Positions 8,639 through 16,873 of a stretch of 64,000 nt of DNA are shown piece after piece (position 1 is the first letter of the stretch; the number at the start of each line of letters is the position of its first letter). The notes beneath the pieces are model-generated. The model searched no databases. It was not told the DNA's origin and saw nothing but the letters and a program-made list of their open reading frames with translations. The position numbers were made by a program, and so were the translations under genes. The stretch is from Qipengyuania pelagi (GTDB lineage Bacteria; Pseudomonadota; Alphaproteobacteria; Sphingomonadales; Sphingomonadaceae), in contig NZ_WTYD01000001.1 in assembly GCF_009827295.1 (NCBI RefSeq), forward strand, positions 1,612,001-1,676,000, in the 5' to 3' direction.

Positions 8639-10222
8639 TCAGAAGGCGAGCGGCGTGACCCGGCGCACGCCTTCGATCGCGCAGGCCTTCTGCACCACGT
8701 CCTGCGGGATCGGCTGGTCGACGCTGAGCAGCAGCACGGCTTCCCCACCCGCTTCGCGGCGGCCGAGATGGAAGGTGCCGATATTGATCCCGTTCTCGCC
8801 CAGCAGCGAACCGATCCGACCGATGAAACCGGGCGCGTCCTCGTTGACGATGTAGAGCATGTGGCCGGTCAGTTCGGCTTCGATCCGGACGCCGAAAATC
8901 TCGGTCAGGCGCGGCGCGTCGCTGCCGAACAGCGTGCCCGCCACCGAACGATCGCCGCTATCGGTCCCCACGGTTACGCGCAGCAGGGTGTTGTACGCGC
9001 CTTCCGTCTCATGCCGGATCGAGCGGATGTCGAGCCCGCGCTCCTTGGCGAGGTAGGGCGCGTTGACCATGTTCACCGTGTCCGAATACTGGCGCATCAG
9101 ACCCGCCAGAACCGCGCCTTCGATGGGCTTGCCCGACAGGGCGGCAGCCGCGCCTTCGCGCTCGATACTGATGCGCGTGAGATTGCCATGCGCCAGCTGG
9201 CCGACCAGGCTGCCAAGGCTTTCGGCAAGCCCCATATAGGGCCGCAGCTTGGGCGCTTCTTCGGCGGAGAGGCTGGGCATGTTGAGCGCATTGCTGACCC
9301 CGCCATTGACGAGGTAGTCCGCCATCTGCTCGGCGACCTGGAGCGCGACATTGACCTGCGCTTCGGTCGTCGATGCGCCCAGATGCGGGGTGCAGACGAA
9401 GTTCGGCTTGCCGAACAGGGGCGATTCCTTCGCCGGTTCGGTCTGGAACACGTCCAGCGCCGCGCCCGCGACCTGCCCGCTGTCGAGCGCATCGGCCAGC
9501 GCCGCTTCGTCGATCAGGCCGCCGCGCGCGCAATTGACGATGCGGACACCCTTCTTGGTCTTGGCGAGGTTCTCGCGGCTGAGGATGTTGCGCGTCTCGT
9601 CGGTCAGCGGCGTGTGCAGGGTGATGAAATCGGCGCGCGCCAGCAGCGTGTCGAGATCGACCTTCTCGACCCCGATCTCGATCGCGCGTTCAGGCGTCAG
9701 GAAGGGATCGAAGGCGACGACCTTCATCCTGAGACCGAGTGCGCGCGCGGCGACGATCGAGCCGATATTGCCCGCGCCGATCAGGCCCAGTGTCTTGCCC
9801 GTCACCTCGACGCCCATGAAATCGTTCTTGGGCCATTCGCCCGCCTGCGTGCGCGCATTCGCCGCCGGAATCTGGCGGGCGAGCGCGAACATCATCGCGA
9901 TGGCGTGTTCGGCCGTGGTGATCGAATTGCCGAACGGCGTGTTCATCACCACGACGCCCTTCGAACTGGCGGCGGGGATGTCGACATTGTCGACCCCGAT
10001 CCCGGCCCGGCCGACGACCTTGAGATTGGTCGCCGCCTCCAGGATCGCGGGCGTTACCTTGGTGGCGGACCGGATCGCGAGCCCGTCATACTCGCCGATC
10101 ACGGCGGCGAGTTCCTCGGGCGTCATGCCGGGCTTCACATCGACCTCGCAGCCGCGCTCCTCGAAAATGCGCGCGGCGTTGGGGTCCATCTTGTCGCTGA
10201 TGAGAACTTTGGGTTTGGTCAT
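8639..10222 (-). CDS. serA: D-3-phosphoglycerate dehydrogenase
   Basis: Oxidises 3-phosphoglycerate to 3-phosphohydroxypyruvate, first step of serine synthesis. 527 aa, the long form with catalytic, allosteric-substrate-binding and ACT domains. Visible motifs are VGRAGIGVDNVD, the Rossmann loop GLIGAGNIGS, INCARGG-like IVNCARGGLIDE, catalytic His in PHLGASTTEAQ, and a C-terminal ACT domain with NEDAPGFIGRIGSLLGENG, which usually gives serine feedback. ATG 10222 (MTKPKVLISDKMD) is the conserved start. An inverted repeat element lies between it and serC, its operon partner. Confidence 0.96.
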   Translation of the reverse strand: MTKPKVLISDKMDPNAARIFEERGCEVDVKPGMTPEELAAVIGEYDGLAIRSATKVTPAILEAATNLKVVGRAGIGVDNVDIPAASSKGVVVMNTPFGNSITTAEHAIAMMFALARQIPAANARTQAGEWPKNDFMGVEVTGKTLGLIGAGNIGSIVAARALGLRMKVVAFDPFLTPERAIEIGVEKVDLDTLLARADFITLHTPLTDETRNILSRENLAKTKKGVRIVNCARGGLIDEAALADALDSGQVAGAALDVFQTEPAKESPLFGKPNFVCTPHLGASTTEAQVNVALQVAEQMADYLVNGGVSNALNMPSLSAEEAPKLRPYMGLAESLGSLVGQLAHGNLTRISIEREGAAAALSGKPIEGAVLAGLMRQYSDTVNMVNAPYLAKERGLDIRSIRHETEGAYNTLLRVTVGTDSGDRSVAGTLFGSDAPRLTEIFGVRIEAELTGHMLYIVNEDAPGFIGRIGSLLGENGINIGTFHLGRREAGGEAVLLLSVDQPIPQDVVQKACAIEGVRRVTPLAF

Positions 10223-10240
10223 GGTCTGTATCCTGAGATT

Positions 10241-10321
10241 CGTCATTCCCGCACGCGCGGAAATCCAGAGCGGCTCGGTCGAGCATTGTTCCCTTGGATT
10301 CCCGCCTTCGCGGGAATGACG
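10241..10321. repeat. Inverted-repeat element with CGTCATTCCCGC termini between serC and serA
   Basis: The left end 10241-10252 (CGTCATTCCCGC) and the right end 10310-10321 are exact 12-bp inverted repeats. The right half also folds on itself: ATTCCCGC, CTTC, GCGGGAAT (10298-10317). This is the form of a short dispersed intergenic repeat; GTCATTCCCGC-type repeats are widespread in alphaproteobacteria. As it is transcribed within the serC-serA unit it could stabilise or attenuate the mRNA. Confidence 0.75.
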
Positions 10322-10328
10322 GGAAAAT

Positions 10329-11486
10329 TTACTGGTTGCGAAGGCTCTCGTAAGCCCATTCGATCCACGGCAGGAGGCGCTTCAGATCCTCCCGTTCAAC
10401 CGTGCCGCCACACCAGATGCGCAAGCTCGGCGGGGCGTCGCGATAGCCGTTGAAATCGTAACCCACGTCGAGCTTTTCGAGCATGGACGCGATTTTCTTC
10501 GGCACGCCCGCCTGATCTTCGGGCGAGAGGCTTTCATACCAGTCGCCCTGGAAGACGAAGCAGACGCCGGTATTGGTGCGCTGCGCCGGTTCGGGGACCA
10601 TGTTACGAAGCCATGGCGTCGCTTCGATCCAGTCGGTGACGATCTTCGCGTTGGCGTCGGCGCGTTCGAACATCGCTTTGCGCCCGCCGAGGCTCTGCGC
10701 CCATTCGAGCGCGTCGATATAGTCCTCGGTCGCCAGCATCGAAGGCGTGTTGATCGTCGCGCCTTCGAAGATGCCGGTGTTGATCTTGCCGCCCTTCTTG
10801 AGGCGGAACAGCTTGGGCAGAGGCCATTCGGGATCGTAGCTCTCGATCCGCTCGACCGCCTTGGGGCTCAAGATCAGCATTCCGTGCTGCGCTTCGGAGC
10901 CCATGACCTTCTGCCAGCTATAGGTCGTGGCATCGAGCTTGGCCCAGTCCATCTCCTGCGCGAACACCGCGCTGGTCGCGTCATTGATCGTCACGCCTTC
11001 GCGCCCCTCGGCCAGCCAGTCCGTGTTCGGGATGCGCGCGCCGGACGTCGTTCCGTTCCAGGTGAAGACGACGTCGTTTTCCTGCGGGATCGAGGCGAGG
11101 TCGGGAATGTGGCCGTAATCCGCGTCGAGCGCAGTCAGCTTGGGCAGCTTGAGCTGCTTGACCGCGTCCTGAATCCAGACATTGCCGAAGCTTTCCCACG
11201 CCGCCACCGTCGCCGGGCGATCGGGGCGCAGCATCGTCCACATCGCGCATTCGAGCGCGCCGGTATCCGATGCGGGCATGATCCCGACGAGGTAGTCCTC
11301 GGGCACGCCGAGCATCTCCTTCGACAGGTCGATGGCGTATTTCAGCCGCGCCTTGCCGAGGCTGCTGCGGTGCGAGCGGCCGAGCGATTCGGTCTTGAGA
11401 TTGGAGGCGGCCCAGCCCTTGCGCTTGGCGGTGGGACCGGACGAAAAGAAAGGACGCTCCGGCTTCAGAGCGGGTTGGTCAGTCAT
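10329..11486 (-). CDS. serC: Phosphoserine transaminase
   Basis: Second step of serine synthesis: transfers the amino group from glutamate to 3-phosphohydroxypyruvate, PLP-dependent. 385 aa, the longer alphaproteobacterial type. Visible motifs are FSSGPTAKRKGW at the N terminus, GIMPASDTGALECAMW, INDATSAVFAQEMDW, and the PLP lysine in TYSWQKVMGSE. ATG 11486 follows GGAGAG with proper spacing, and that Shine-Dalgarno lies in a hairpin. serA follows 106 bases downstream, so serCA is probably one transcript. Confidence 0.96.
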   Translation of the reverse strand: MTDQPALKPERPFFSSGPTAKRKGWAASNLKTESLGRSHRSSLGKARLKYAIDLSKEMLGVPEDYLVGIMPASDTGALECAMWTMLRPDRPATVAAWESFGNVWIQDAVKQLKLPKLTALDADYGHIPDLASIPQENDVVFTWNGTTSGARIPNTDWLAEGREGVTINDATSAVFAQEMDWAKLDATTYSWQKVMGSEAQHGMLILSPKAVERIESYDPEWPLPKLFRLKKGGKINTGIFEGATINTPSMLATEDYIDALEWAQSLGGRKAMFERADANAKIVTDWIEATPWLRNMVPEPAQRTNTGVCFVFQGDWYESLSPEDQAGVPKKIASMLEKLDVGYDFNGYRDAPPSLRIWCGGTVEREDLKRLLPWIEWAYESLRNQ

Positions 11487-11491
11487 GTATT

Positions 11492-11529
11492 CTCTCCTTG
11501 CAGAGAGCTCGCGCGGCGTTGGGACCGCG
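11492..11529 (-). promoter_or_regulatory. Two-hairpin serC leader sequestering the Shine-Dalgarno
   Basis: On the minus strand, CGCGG (11525-11529) pairs with CCGCG (11512-11516). Four bases later CTCTCT (11502-11507) pairs with GGAGAG (11492-11497) around a GCAA tetraloop, with a T-G closing pair. The second hairpin buries the serC ribosome site. A two-hairpin serC leader motif is known in alphaproteobacteria; this arrangement could be a member, but I have not compared it with the model. Confidence 0.5.
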
Positions 11530-11696
11530 TGGCCCAGGGGCGGCAATAAAGTTGCGGCGCGCCGAGTCAACGTGCAATTACTGGCTATCGACAGGACGGT
11601 CCGGCAATCGGATGGCCTGCAAGCTGATGAAGCGAACCCGGTACGCGCCCTCTCGCCCCTCGCCAAATGCGGCGCGCTCGCTTATGGCCCGCCGCG

Positions 11697-12845
11697 ATGG
11701 ACGTGACCGACCTTCGCATCGCCCTGTTCAGCGGCAATTACAACATGACGGTGGACGGCGCGAACAAGGCGCTCAACCGGCTGGCGGAATATCTGATGCG
11801 GCGCGGCGCGGCCCTCCGGGTCTATTCGCCCACGATCGACAAGCCCGCCTTCGAACCGCAGGGCGATCTCGTCAGCCTGCCCTCGGTGCCCATTCCGGGC
11901 CGGTCGGAATACCGCATCCCCCTCGGGCTCGATGCCGACACGCGCGAGGACCTCGCCGCGTTCGCGCCTAATATGGTGCACATCGCCTCGCCCGACTTCA
12001 GCGCCCGCGCGGCGGTGAGATGGGCGCGCGAGCGGGATATTCCCGTGCTCGCATCGGTGCACACCCGCTTCGAGACCTATCCGCGCTATTACCGGATGAG
12101 TTTCCTCGAACCGGTCGTCGAAGCCTATCTGCGCGGGATTTACCGCAAATGCGACGCGCTGGTGACGCCTTCGCAGAGCATGGTCGACACGCTGCACGAC
12201 CAGCGGATGCATGACGATGTGACGATCTGGTCGCGCGGCGTCGATCGTTCGATCTTCGATCCCACGAAGCGCGACCCGCAATGGCGCCGTGAACTTGGGC
12301 TCGAAGATGGCGACGTCGCGATCGCGTTTCTCGGGCGGCTCGTCATGGAAAAAGGGCTCGGCATGTTCGCCGATACGATGGCCTTGCTGCGCGAACGGGG
12401 CGTGGCGCACAAGGTTCTCGTCATCGGCGACGGGCCAGCGCGCGGCTGGTTCGAGAAGGCGCTGCCCGATGCGATCTTCGCCGGTTTCCAGACCGGGCCG
12501 GACCTCGGCCGGGCGCTCGCGAGCGCCGATATCTTCTTCAACCCCTCGGTCACCGAAACCTTCGGCAACGTCACGCTCGAAGCCATGGCGAGCGGCCTGC
12601 CCGTGGTGGCCGCCGGAGCGACCGGAAGCGCGAGCCTCGTGACCGATGGCGAGACGGGCGCGCTGGTCGCTGCAGGATCGCCGGAAGGCTTCGCCGATGC
12701 GATCGCCCCCTATTGCCGGGACGACGCGCTGCGCCATGCCCACGGTGAAGCGGGCGAGAGGGCCAGCCGCGCCTATTCCTGGGATGCGATCAACCAGGCC
12801 GTGGTCGACACCTATCTAAGGCTGCACGCCCGCACGGATCGCTGA
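11697..12845 (+). CDS. GT4-family glycosyltransferase
   Basis: A 382-aa GT-B fold transferase, probably membrane-associated and acting on a lipid or polysaccharide acceptor. The N-terminal domain begins RIALFSGNYNMTVDGANKAL. The donor-binding C-terminal domain has FLGRLVMEKGLGMFADTM and the E-x7-E motif in NPSVTETFGNVTLEAMASG. GT4 members of this type in alphaproteobacteria include glycolipid synthases, but the donor and acceptor cannot be told from sequence. ATG 11697 is chosen over an upstream in-frame start because the conserved region begins at residue 6. It is divergent from serC with about 210 bases between. Confidence 0.85.
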   Translation: MDVTDLRIALFSGNYNMTVDGANKALNRLAEYLMRRGAALRVYSPTIDKPAFEPQGDLVSLPSVPIPGRSEYRIPLGLDADTREDLAAFAPNMVHIASPDFSARAAVRWARERDIPVLASVHTRFETYPRYYRMSFLEPVVEAYLRGIYRKCDALVTPSQSMVDTLHDQRMHDDVTIWSRGVDRSIFDPTKRDPQWRRELGLEDGDVAIAFLGRLVMEKGLGMFADTMALLRERGVAHKVLVIGDGPARGWFEKALPDAIFAGFQTGPDLGRALASADIFFNPSVTETFGNVTLEAMASGLPVVAAGATGSASLVTDGETGALVAAGSPEGFADAIAPYCRDDALRHAHGEAGERASRAYSWDAINQAVVDTYLRLHARTDR

Positions 12846-12846
12846 T

Positions 12847-13284
12847 CTACCGCAGCACACCCTTGCGCCGCATCGACCAGCTGTAGATCAGGAGGAAGAC
12901 CGCCACGCTCCACAACAGGATCGGAAACCATGCGGGCTGCAGCGCTTCCAATTCCGGCGGCATGACCGCGCCCGCTTCGTAGATCGTGGTGAGCAGGATG
13001 CCGACCAGCGACAGCGCGAAGGCGATCACCGCCAGCCGGCTTCGAAACAGCAGCAGCAGCGAACCCAGGAACGCGCCGATCGTGCCCATGCCCCAGGCCA
13101 GCCTCGCCCAGAAGGGAAACGCATCGAGATAGGCGATCCCGGCGGGCGGGTACTGCATCGCCTCGAACCAGAACGGGCTGCGCAGGTTCGAGAACACGAA
13201 ATCCGCCGCGCCGATCGCATTCCACAACAGCGTCACCACGCCGACCACCCACAGGTGCCACGGCGCTCCCACCCTTCGATCCAT
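12847..13284 (-). CDS. Small four-helix inner-membrane protein
   Basis: 145 aa with four hydrophobic segments near residues 10-30, 62-82, 85-106 and 118-137 and a basic tail RRKGVLR. The loop between helices 1 and 2 carries FWFEAMQYPPAGIAYLDAFPFWA. No catalytic motif is visible. It converges on the glycosyltransferase, with its stop two bases after that gene's end. Similar small membrane proteins occur in Erythrobacteraceae but the role is unknown. Confidence 0.75.
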   Translation of the reverse strand: MDRRVGAPWHLWVVGVVTLLWNAIGAADFVFSNLRSPFWFEAMQYPPAGIAYLDAFPFWARLAWGMGTIGAFLGSLLLLFRSRLAVIAFALSLVGILLTTIYEAGAVMPPELEALQPAWFPILLWSVAVFLLIYSWSMRRKGVLR

Positions 13285-13354
13285 GATAGTCTCCCCTGTT
13301 CGGACCTCGTCCGTAGCTTACCCGAACCGCGCATGATGGCAAATCGGCGCACCA

Positions 13355-14692
13355 ATGCCTAAGTCCCGCTCCATGGCCGACCTTTTCGCCGACGAGCTTC
13401 CCCCATCACGCCCCGAACCTGTTCGCGAGGATGCCCCGCTCGCTGACCGGTTGCGCCCCGCCAATCTGGGCGAGGTGATCGGGCAGGATCATCTGACCGG
13501 GCCCGAAGGCGCGATCGGGCGCATGGTCGCGGCGGGGCGCCTGTCCAGCATGATCCTGTGGGGCCCGCCCGGCACGGGAAAGACGACGATCGCGCGCCTC
13601 CTCGCCGACAGCGTGGGGATGCGGTTCGAAAGCGTCAGCGCGGTGTTCAGCGGGGTCGCGGATCTGAAGAAAGCCTTCGCCGCCGCCGACAAGGCCGCCG
13701 ATGCTGGGCAGCGGACCCTGCTGTTCGTGGACGAGATCCACCGCTTCAACCGGGCCCAGCAGGACGGCTTCCTCCCCTTCGTGGAACGCGGCACGGTGAC
13801 GCTGGTCGGCGCGACGACCGAGAACCCCAGCTTCGCGCTCAACGCCGCGCTTCTGAGCCGCGCGCAGGTCCTGATCCTCCAGCGGCTCGACCGCGAGGCG
13901 CTCGGCCAATTGCTGACTCGCGCGGAGGAGCTGGAAGGCCCCCTCCCCCTGACCGGTCCGGCCCGCGATGCGCTGGTGGCGAGTGCCGATGGCGATGGAC
14001 GATTCCTCCTCAACCAGGCGGAAACGCTCTACAACGCCCGACTCGATGCGCCGCTCGATCCGGCGGCACTCGGCGCCTTCCTGCAACGCCGCGTTGCGGT
14101 CTACGACAAGGATCGCGAGGGGCATTACAATCTCATCTCCGCGCTCCACAAAGCGGTGCGCGGGTCGGACGTGCAGGCATCGCTCTATTACCTCGCGCGA
14201 ATGCTGACCGCAGGCGAGGAGCCACGCTTTCTCGCCCGCCGCCTCGTGCGCATGGCTGTCGAGGATATCGGCATGGCCGACCCTCAGGCGCTGGTCCAAT
14301 GCATGGCGGCGAAGGACGCCTACGAATTCCTCGGCTCGCCCGAGGGGGAGTTGGCGCTGGTCCAATCCTGCATCTACCTCGCCACCGCGCCCAAATCGAA
14401 CGCGGCCTACAAGGCAATGAAGGCGAGTTTCCGCAACGCGAAGGAAACCGGCAGCCTTATGCCGCCGCAAAACATCCTCAACGCGCCGACGAAGCTTATG
14501 AAAGAGATCGGATACGGCGTGGGTTACACCTACGATCATAACGCCGAAGAGGGGTTCTCGGGCGACGATTACTGGCCGGAGGAGATGGACGCGCAGACCT
14601 ATTACGAACCGGTCGATCGCGGGTTCGAGCGCGAGGTGAAGAAGCGCCTGGATTATTGGGACAAATTGCGGCGTGATCGCAAAGCGGTTTAG
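13355..14692 (+). CDS. rarA: Replication-associated recombination protein A (AAA+ ATPase)
   Basis: A 445-aa clamp-loader-like AAA+ ATPase acting at stalled replication forks and interacting with SSB. Walker A is GPPGTGKTT (about residues 69-77), Walker B is LLFVDEIHRFN, sensor 1 is GATTENPSF, and the C-terminal MgsA helical domain has RRLVRMAVEDIGMADPQAL and GYGVGYTYDHN. The ATG at 13373 (MADLFADELPP) is an alternative start and matches many homologues better. Its last 20 bases overlap the next gene. Confidence 0.95.
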   Translation: MPKSRSMADLFADELPPSRPEPVREDAPLADRLRPANLGEVIGQDHLTGPEGAIGRMVAAGRLSSMILWGPPGTGKTTIARLLADSVGMRFESVSAVFSGVADLKKAFAAADKAADAGQRTLLFVDEIHRFNRAQQDGFLPFVERGTVTLVGATTENPSFALNAALLSRAQVLILQRLDREALGQLLTRAEELEGPLPLTGPARDALVASADGDGRFLLNQAETLYNARLDAPLDPAALGAFLQRRVAVYDKDREGHYNLISALHKAVRGSDVQASLYYLARMLTAGEEPRFLARRLVRMAVEDIGMADPQALVQCMAAKDAYEFLGSPEGELALVQSCIYLATAPKSNAAYKAMKASFRNAKETGSLMPPQNILNAPTKLMKEIGYGVGYTYDHNAEEGFSGDDYWPEEMDAQTYYEPVDRGFEREVKKRLDYWDKLRRDRKAV

Positions 14693-15557
14693 CCATTTCC
14701 TCGCCATTGACTGGTCGGGCGCGAAGGGGCGGCGGCAGAAGGGCATCGCGCTCGCCCTTGCCGATGGCGCGGGCGGCCCGCCGCTTCTGGTAGAGCGCGG
14801 GCGTGGCTGGGGGCGGGAGGATGTGCTCGCCCTGCTGCGCGACGATCTGCCGTCCGATACGCTGGTCGGGATGGACCTCGGAATCGCACTCCCCTTCGCG
14901 GATTGCGGCGCCTATTTCCCCGGTCTTGCGGACAGCCCGCCCGACGCGCCCGCCCTATGGGCCCGGATCGACGCGGTATGCGCAGACGATCCCCATCTCG
15001 AAGCCGGGTCGTTCGTCTCGCACCCGGCGTTCGCGGCTTTTTTCCGCGATGGGGCGGATACCGGCGCGCAGTTTCACTGTGACGGGGCGGAACACGGGCG
15101 CGGGCGCTTCCGCGTCACCGAACGGGCGCAGGCCCGGATGGGGTGCAAGCCCTATTCGAACTTCAACCTCGTCGGCGCGGCGCAGGTGGGTAAGTCGAGC
15201 CTGACGGGTATGCGGATGCTGAACCGCCTGCGCGGCCATCTTCCGGTCTGGCCGATCGATCCGCTGCCCGATACCGGCTCGGTCGCGGTTGAAATCTATA
15301 CCAGCCTCGCCGCACGCGAAGCGGGGCGCAGCGCGGCGCGCGCCAAGATGCGCAGCTTCGCGGATCTGAACCGTGCGCTCGTTTCGCTCGGATCGCCGAC
15401 GGTTGTGGGAGAAGGGGCGATCGACGATCATTCGTCGGACGCGCTATTGACCGCTGCGTGGTTGCGCATGGTCGCGGACGATGCGCGCCGCTGGAATCCC
15501 GCCGATCTCACCCCATCCATCGCGCGAACCGAGGGCTGGACTTTCGGCGCGCTATGA
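14673..15557 (+). CDS. RNase-H-fold protein of unknown function (DUF429-like)
   Basis: 294 aa, overlapping rarA by 20 bases in another frame. The N-terminal AIDWSGAKG, the mid VGMDLGIALPF and the C-terminal DDHSSDALLTAAWLR place acidic residues as in actin/RNase-H-like nucleases (DUF429, YqgF type). A central stretch SNFNLVGAAQVGKSSLTGM resembles a P-loop only by chance, since it is not at a strand-helix start typical for NTPases. Coupling to rarA suggests a DNA-repair role, but this is inference. The tRNA-Thr gene follows 36 bases later. Confidence 0.7.
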   Translation: MIAKRFSHFLAIDWSGAKGRRQKGIALALADGAGGPPLLVERGRGWGREDVLALLRDDLPSDTLVGMDLGIALPFADCGAYFPGLADSPPDAPALWARIDAVCADDPHLEAGSFVSHPAFAAFFRDGADTGAQFHCDGAEHGRGRFRVTERAQARMGCKPYSNFNLVGAAQVGKSSLTGMRMLNRLRGHLPVWPIDPLPDTGSVAVEIYTSLAAREAGRSAARAKMRSFADLNRALVSLGSPTVVGEGAIDDHSSDALLTAAWLRMVADDARRWNPADLTPSIARTEGWTFGAL

Positions 15558-15593
15558 TCGAAGGGCGTTTCCCTCGCGCATCCGACGCATCGG

Positions 15594-15669
15594 GCCGGTT
15601 TAGCTCAGTTGGTAGAGCAGTTGATTTGTAATCATCAGGCCAGGGGTTCGAATCCTCTAACCGGCACCA
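15594..15669 (+). tRNA. tRNA-Thr (anticodon TGT)
   Basis: A 76-base cloverleaf: acceptor GCCGGTT pairs with AACCGGC, D arm TAGCTCAGTTGGTAGAGCA, anticodon loop TTTGTAA giving TGT, T arm GGGGTTCGAATCCTC, and an encoded CCA end. A run of T residues (15673-15678) follows and may end transcription. Confidence 0.97.
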
Positions 15670-15675
15670 TTCTTT

Positions 15676-15767
15676 TTTGCGCATTCGCCTCCGCGAACGC
15701 GATTTCCTCGCTTCCTTCGATCGCTGCGGGCGCGCGGTCGCGCTTGCGGTCCGCTGGTCGCGGACCG
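15676..15767 (+). repeat. Composite double-hairpin repeat, copy 3' of tRNA-Thr
   Basis: A 5' hairpin TTCGC-CTCC-GCGAA (15684-15697), a linker with TCCTCGC, a core GCTGCGGGCGCGCGGTCGC (about 15722-15741), CTTGCGG, and a 3' hairpin CGGTCCGC-TGGTC-GCGGACCG (15747-15767). The 25 bases 15743-15767 recur exactly, inverted, at 30148-30172. Same orientation as the tRNA, starting seven bases after its CCA. Confidence 0.75.
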
Positions 15768-15775
15768 GTTCTCGA

Positions 15776-16873
15776 ATGAGTAACGACCGCCCAACTATAG
15801 TCCTGCTCGGGGCGGGTCACGCTCATCTCGGTGTGATCGACGACTGGCTGAAGCACGGCCCGCCCCACGCGCGCACCATCCTCGTCGAGCCGCGCGACGC
15901 GATGCAGTATTCGGGCATGGTGCCGGGCTGGATGGCAGGCGAATATCGCGGCGAGGAAACCCGGATCGCGCTCGATCCGCTGGTTCGCGCGGCGCGGATC
16001 GACTGGCGGCGTTGCTGCGCGGTCGGGCTCGATCCCGTGAACCGCGAGATCCTGCTCGAAACGGGCGAGCGGATCGCTTTCGATCTCTGCTCCATCGCCA
16101 TCGGCGGTGCTGGCCGGGCGGAAAAGCTTGTCGGAGCCGATCCGCGACTGATCGACATCCGCCCGATCGACGCCTTCATGGAAAGCTGGGACAGTGTCGA
16201 GCACCCCTTCCCGCCGCACCGTGTCGCCGTCATCGGCGGGGGAGCAGGTGGTATCGAACTGGCTTTCGGCGCGCGCAACAGTGATGGCCGACCGGATGTC
16301 GTGCTGATCGCGGGCGAGCACGGCCTCATCCCCGGTCATCCCAACGCTGCGCGCCGCATCGTGACGCGCGAGCTGGAAAGACAGGATATCACCATTCTCA
16401 CCGGCGAAGCGCGTTTTGCCGACGGCGCGCTCATGGTGGGAGACAAGGCGCTCGAACCCTTCGACGCGATCCTCGCCGCGGTCGGCAGCGGCGCGCCGTC
16501 CTGGCCGCGCGCAAGCGGGCTTCCAGTCGACGAGGACGGCTTCATCCGCGTCGGCCCGACCCAGCAGGTCGAGGATTTCCCATATATCCTCGCAGCAGGC
16601 GACGTGGCGCGGCGCACCGATACAAAGGTTCGCCATTCAGGCGTGCACGCAGTCTATGCAGGGCCGGTGCTGGCGACAAATTTGCGGCGGCTGACCGAGG
16701 GGCGCAGCGATCTGGCGACCTACTCACCGTTCGGAAGAGATTTCTACCTGTTCAACACCTGCCGGGGGACGAGCATCCTCAGCTACGGTCCGTTCGGCCT
16801 GAAGGCGCGCTGGTTGCGGCGGCTCAAGGACTGGCTCGACCGCCGCTGGATCGCGCGCTTCGCACAGCCCTAG
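15776..16873 (+). CDS. FAD/NAD(P)-dependent oxidoreductase (SelD-N-terminal-like)
   Basis: 365 aa with two Rossmann motifs: IVLLGAGHAHLGVIDDW at the N terminus and VAVIGGGAGGIELAFGA near 140-156. It also has the FAD-binding FPYILAAGDVA. GAGHAHL is the hallmark of the pyridine-nucleotide-disulfide oxidoreductase family often fused to selenophosphate synthase (SelD), with resemblance to type II NADH dehydrogenases. No SelD domain follows; the C terminus ends in a basic, Trp-rich helix (RWLRRLKDWLDRRW) that could sit on the membrane. ATG 15776 starts after the repeat element. Its stop overlaps the convergent DUF1499 stop inside CTAG. Confidence 0.82.
   Translation: MSNDRPTIVLLGAGHAHLGVIDDWLKHGPPHARTILVEPRDAMQYSGMVPGWMAGEYRGEETRIALDPLVRAARIDWRRCCAVGLDPVNREILLETGERIAFDLCSIAIGGAGRAEKLVGADPRLIDIRPIDAFMESWDSVEHPFPPHRVAVIGGGAGGIELAFGARNSDGRPDVVLIAGEHGLIPGHPNAARRIVTRELERQDITILTGEARFADGALMVGDKALEPFDAILAAVGSGAPSWPRASGLPVDEDGFIRVGPTQQVEDFPYILAAGDVARRTDTKVRHSGVHAVYAGPVLATNLRRLTEGRSDLATYSPFGRDFYLFNTCRGTSILSYGPFGLKARWLRRLKDWLDRRWIARFAQP

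Noticed and set aside
15635..16636. Long minus-strand open frame opposite the FAD oxidoreductase gene
   Set aside because: Antisense shadow of a recognised gene in high-GC DNA; its translation has no motif and it crosses the tRNA end.
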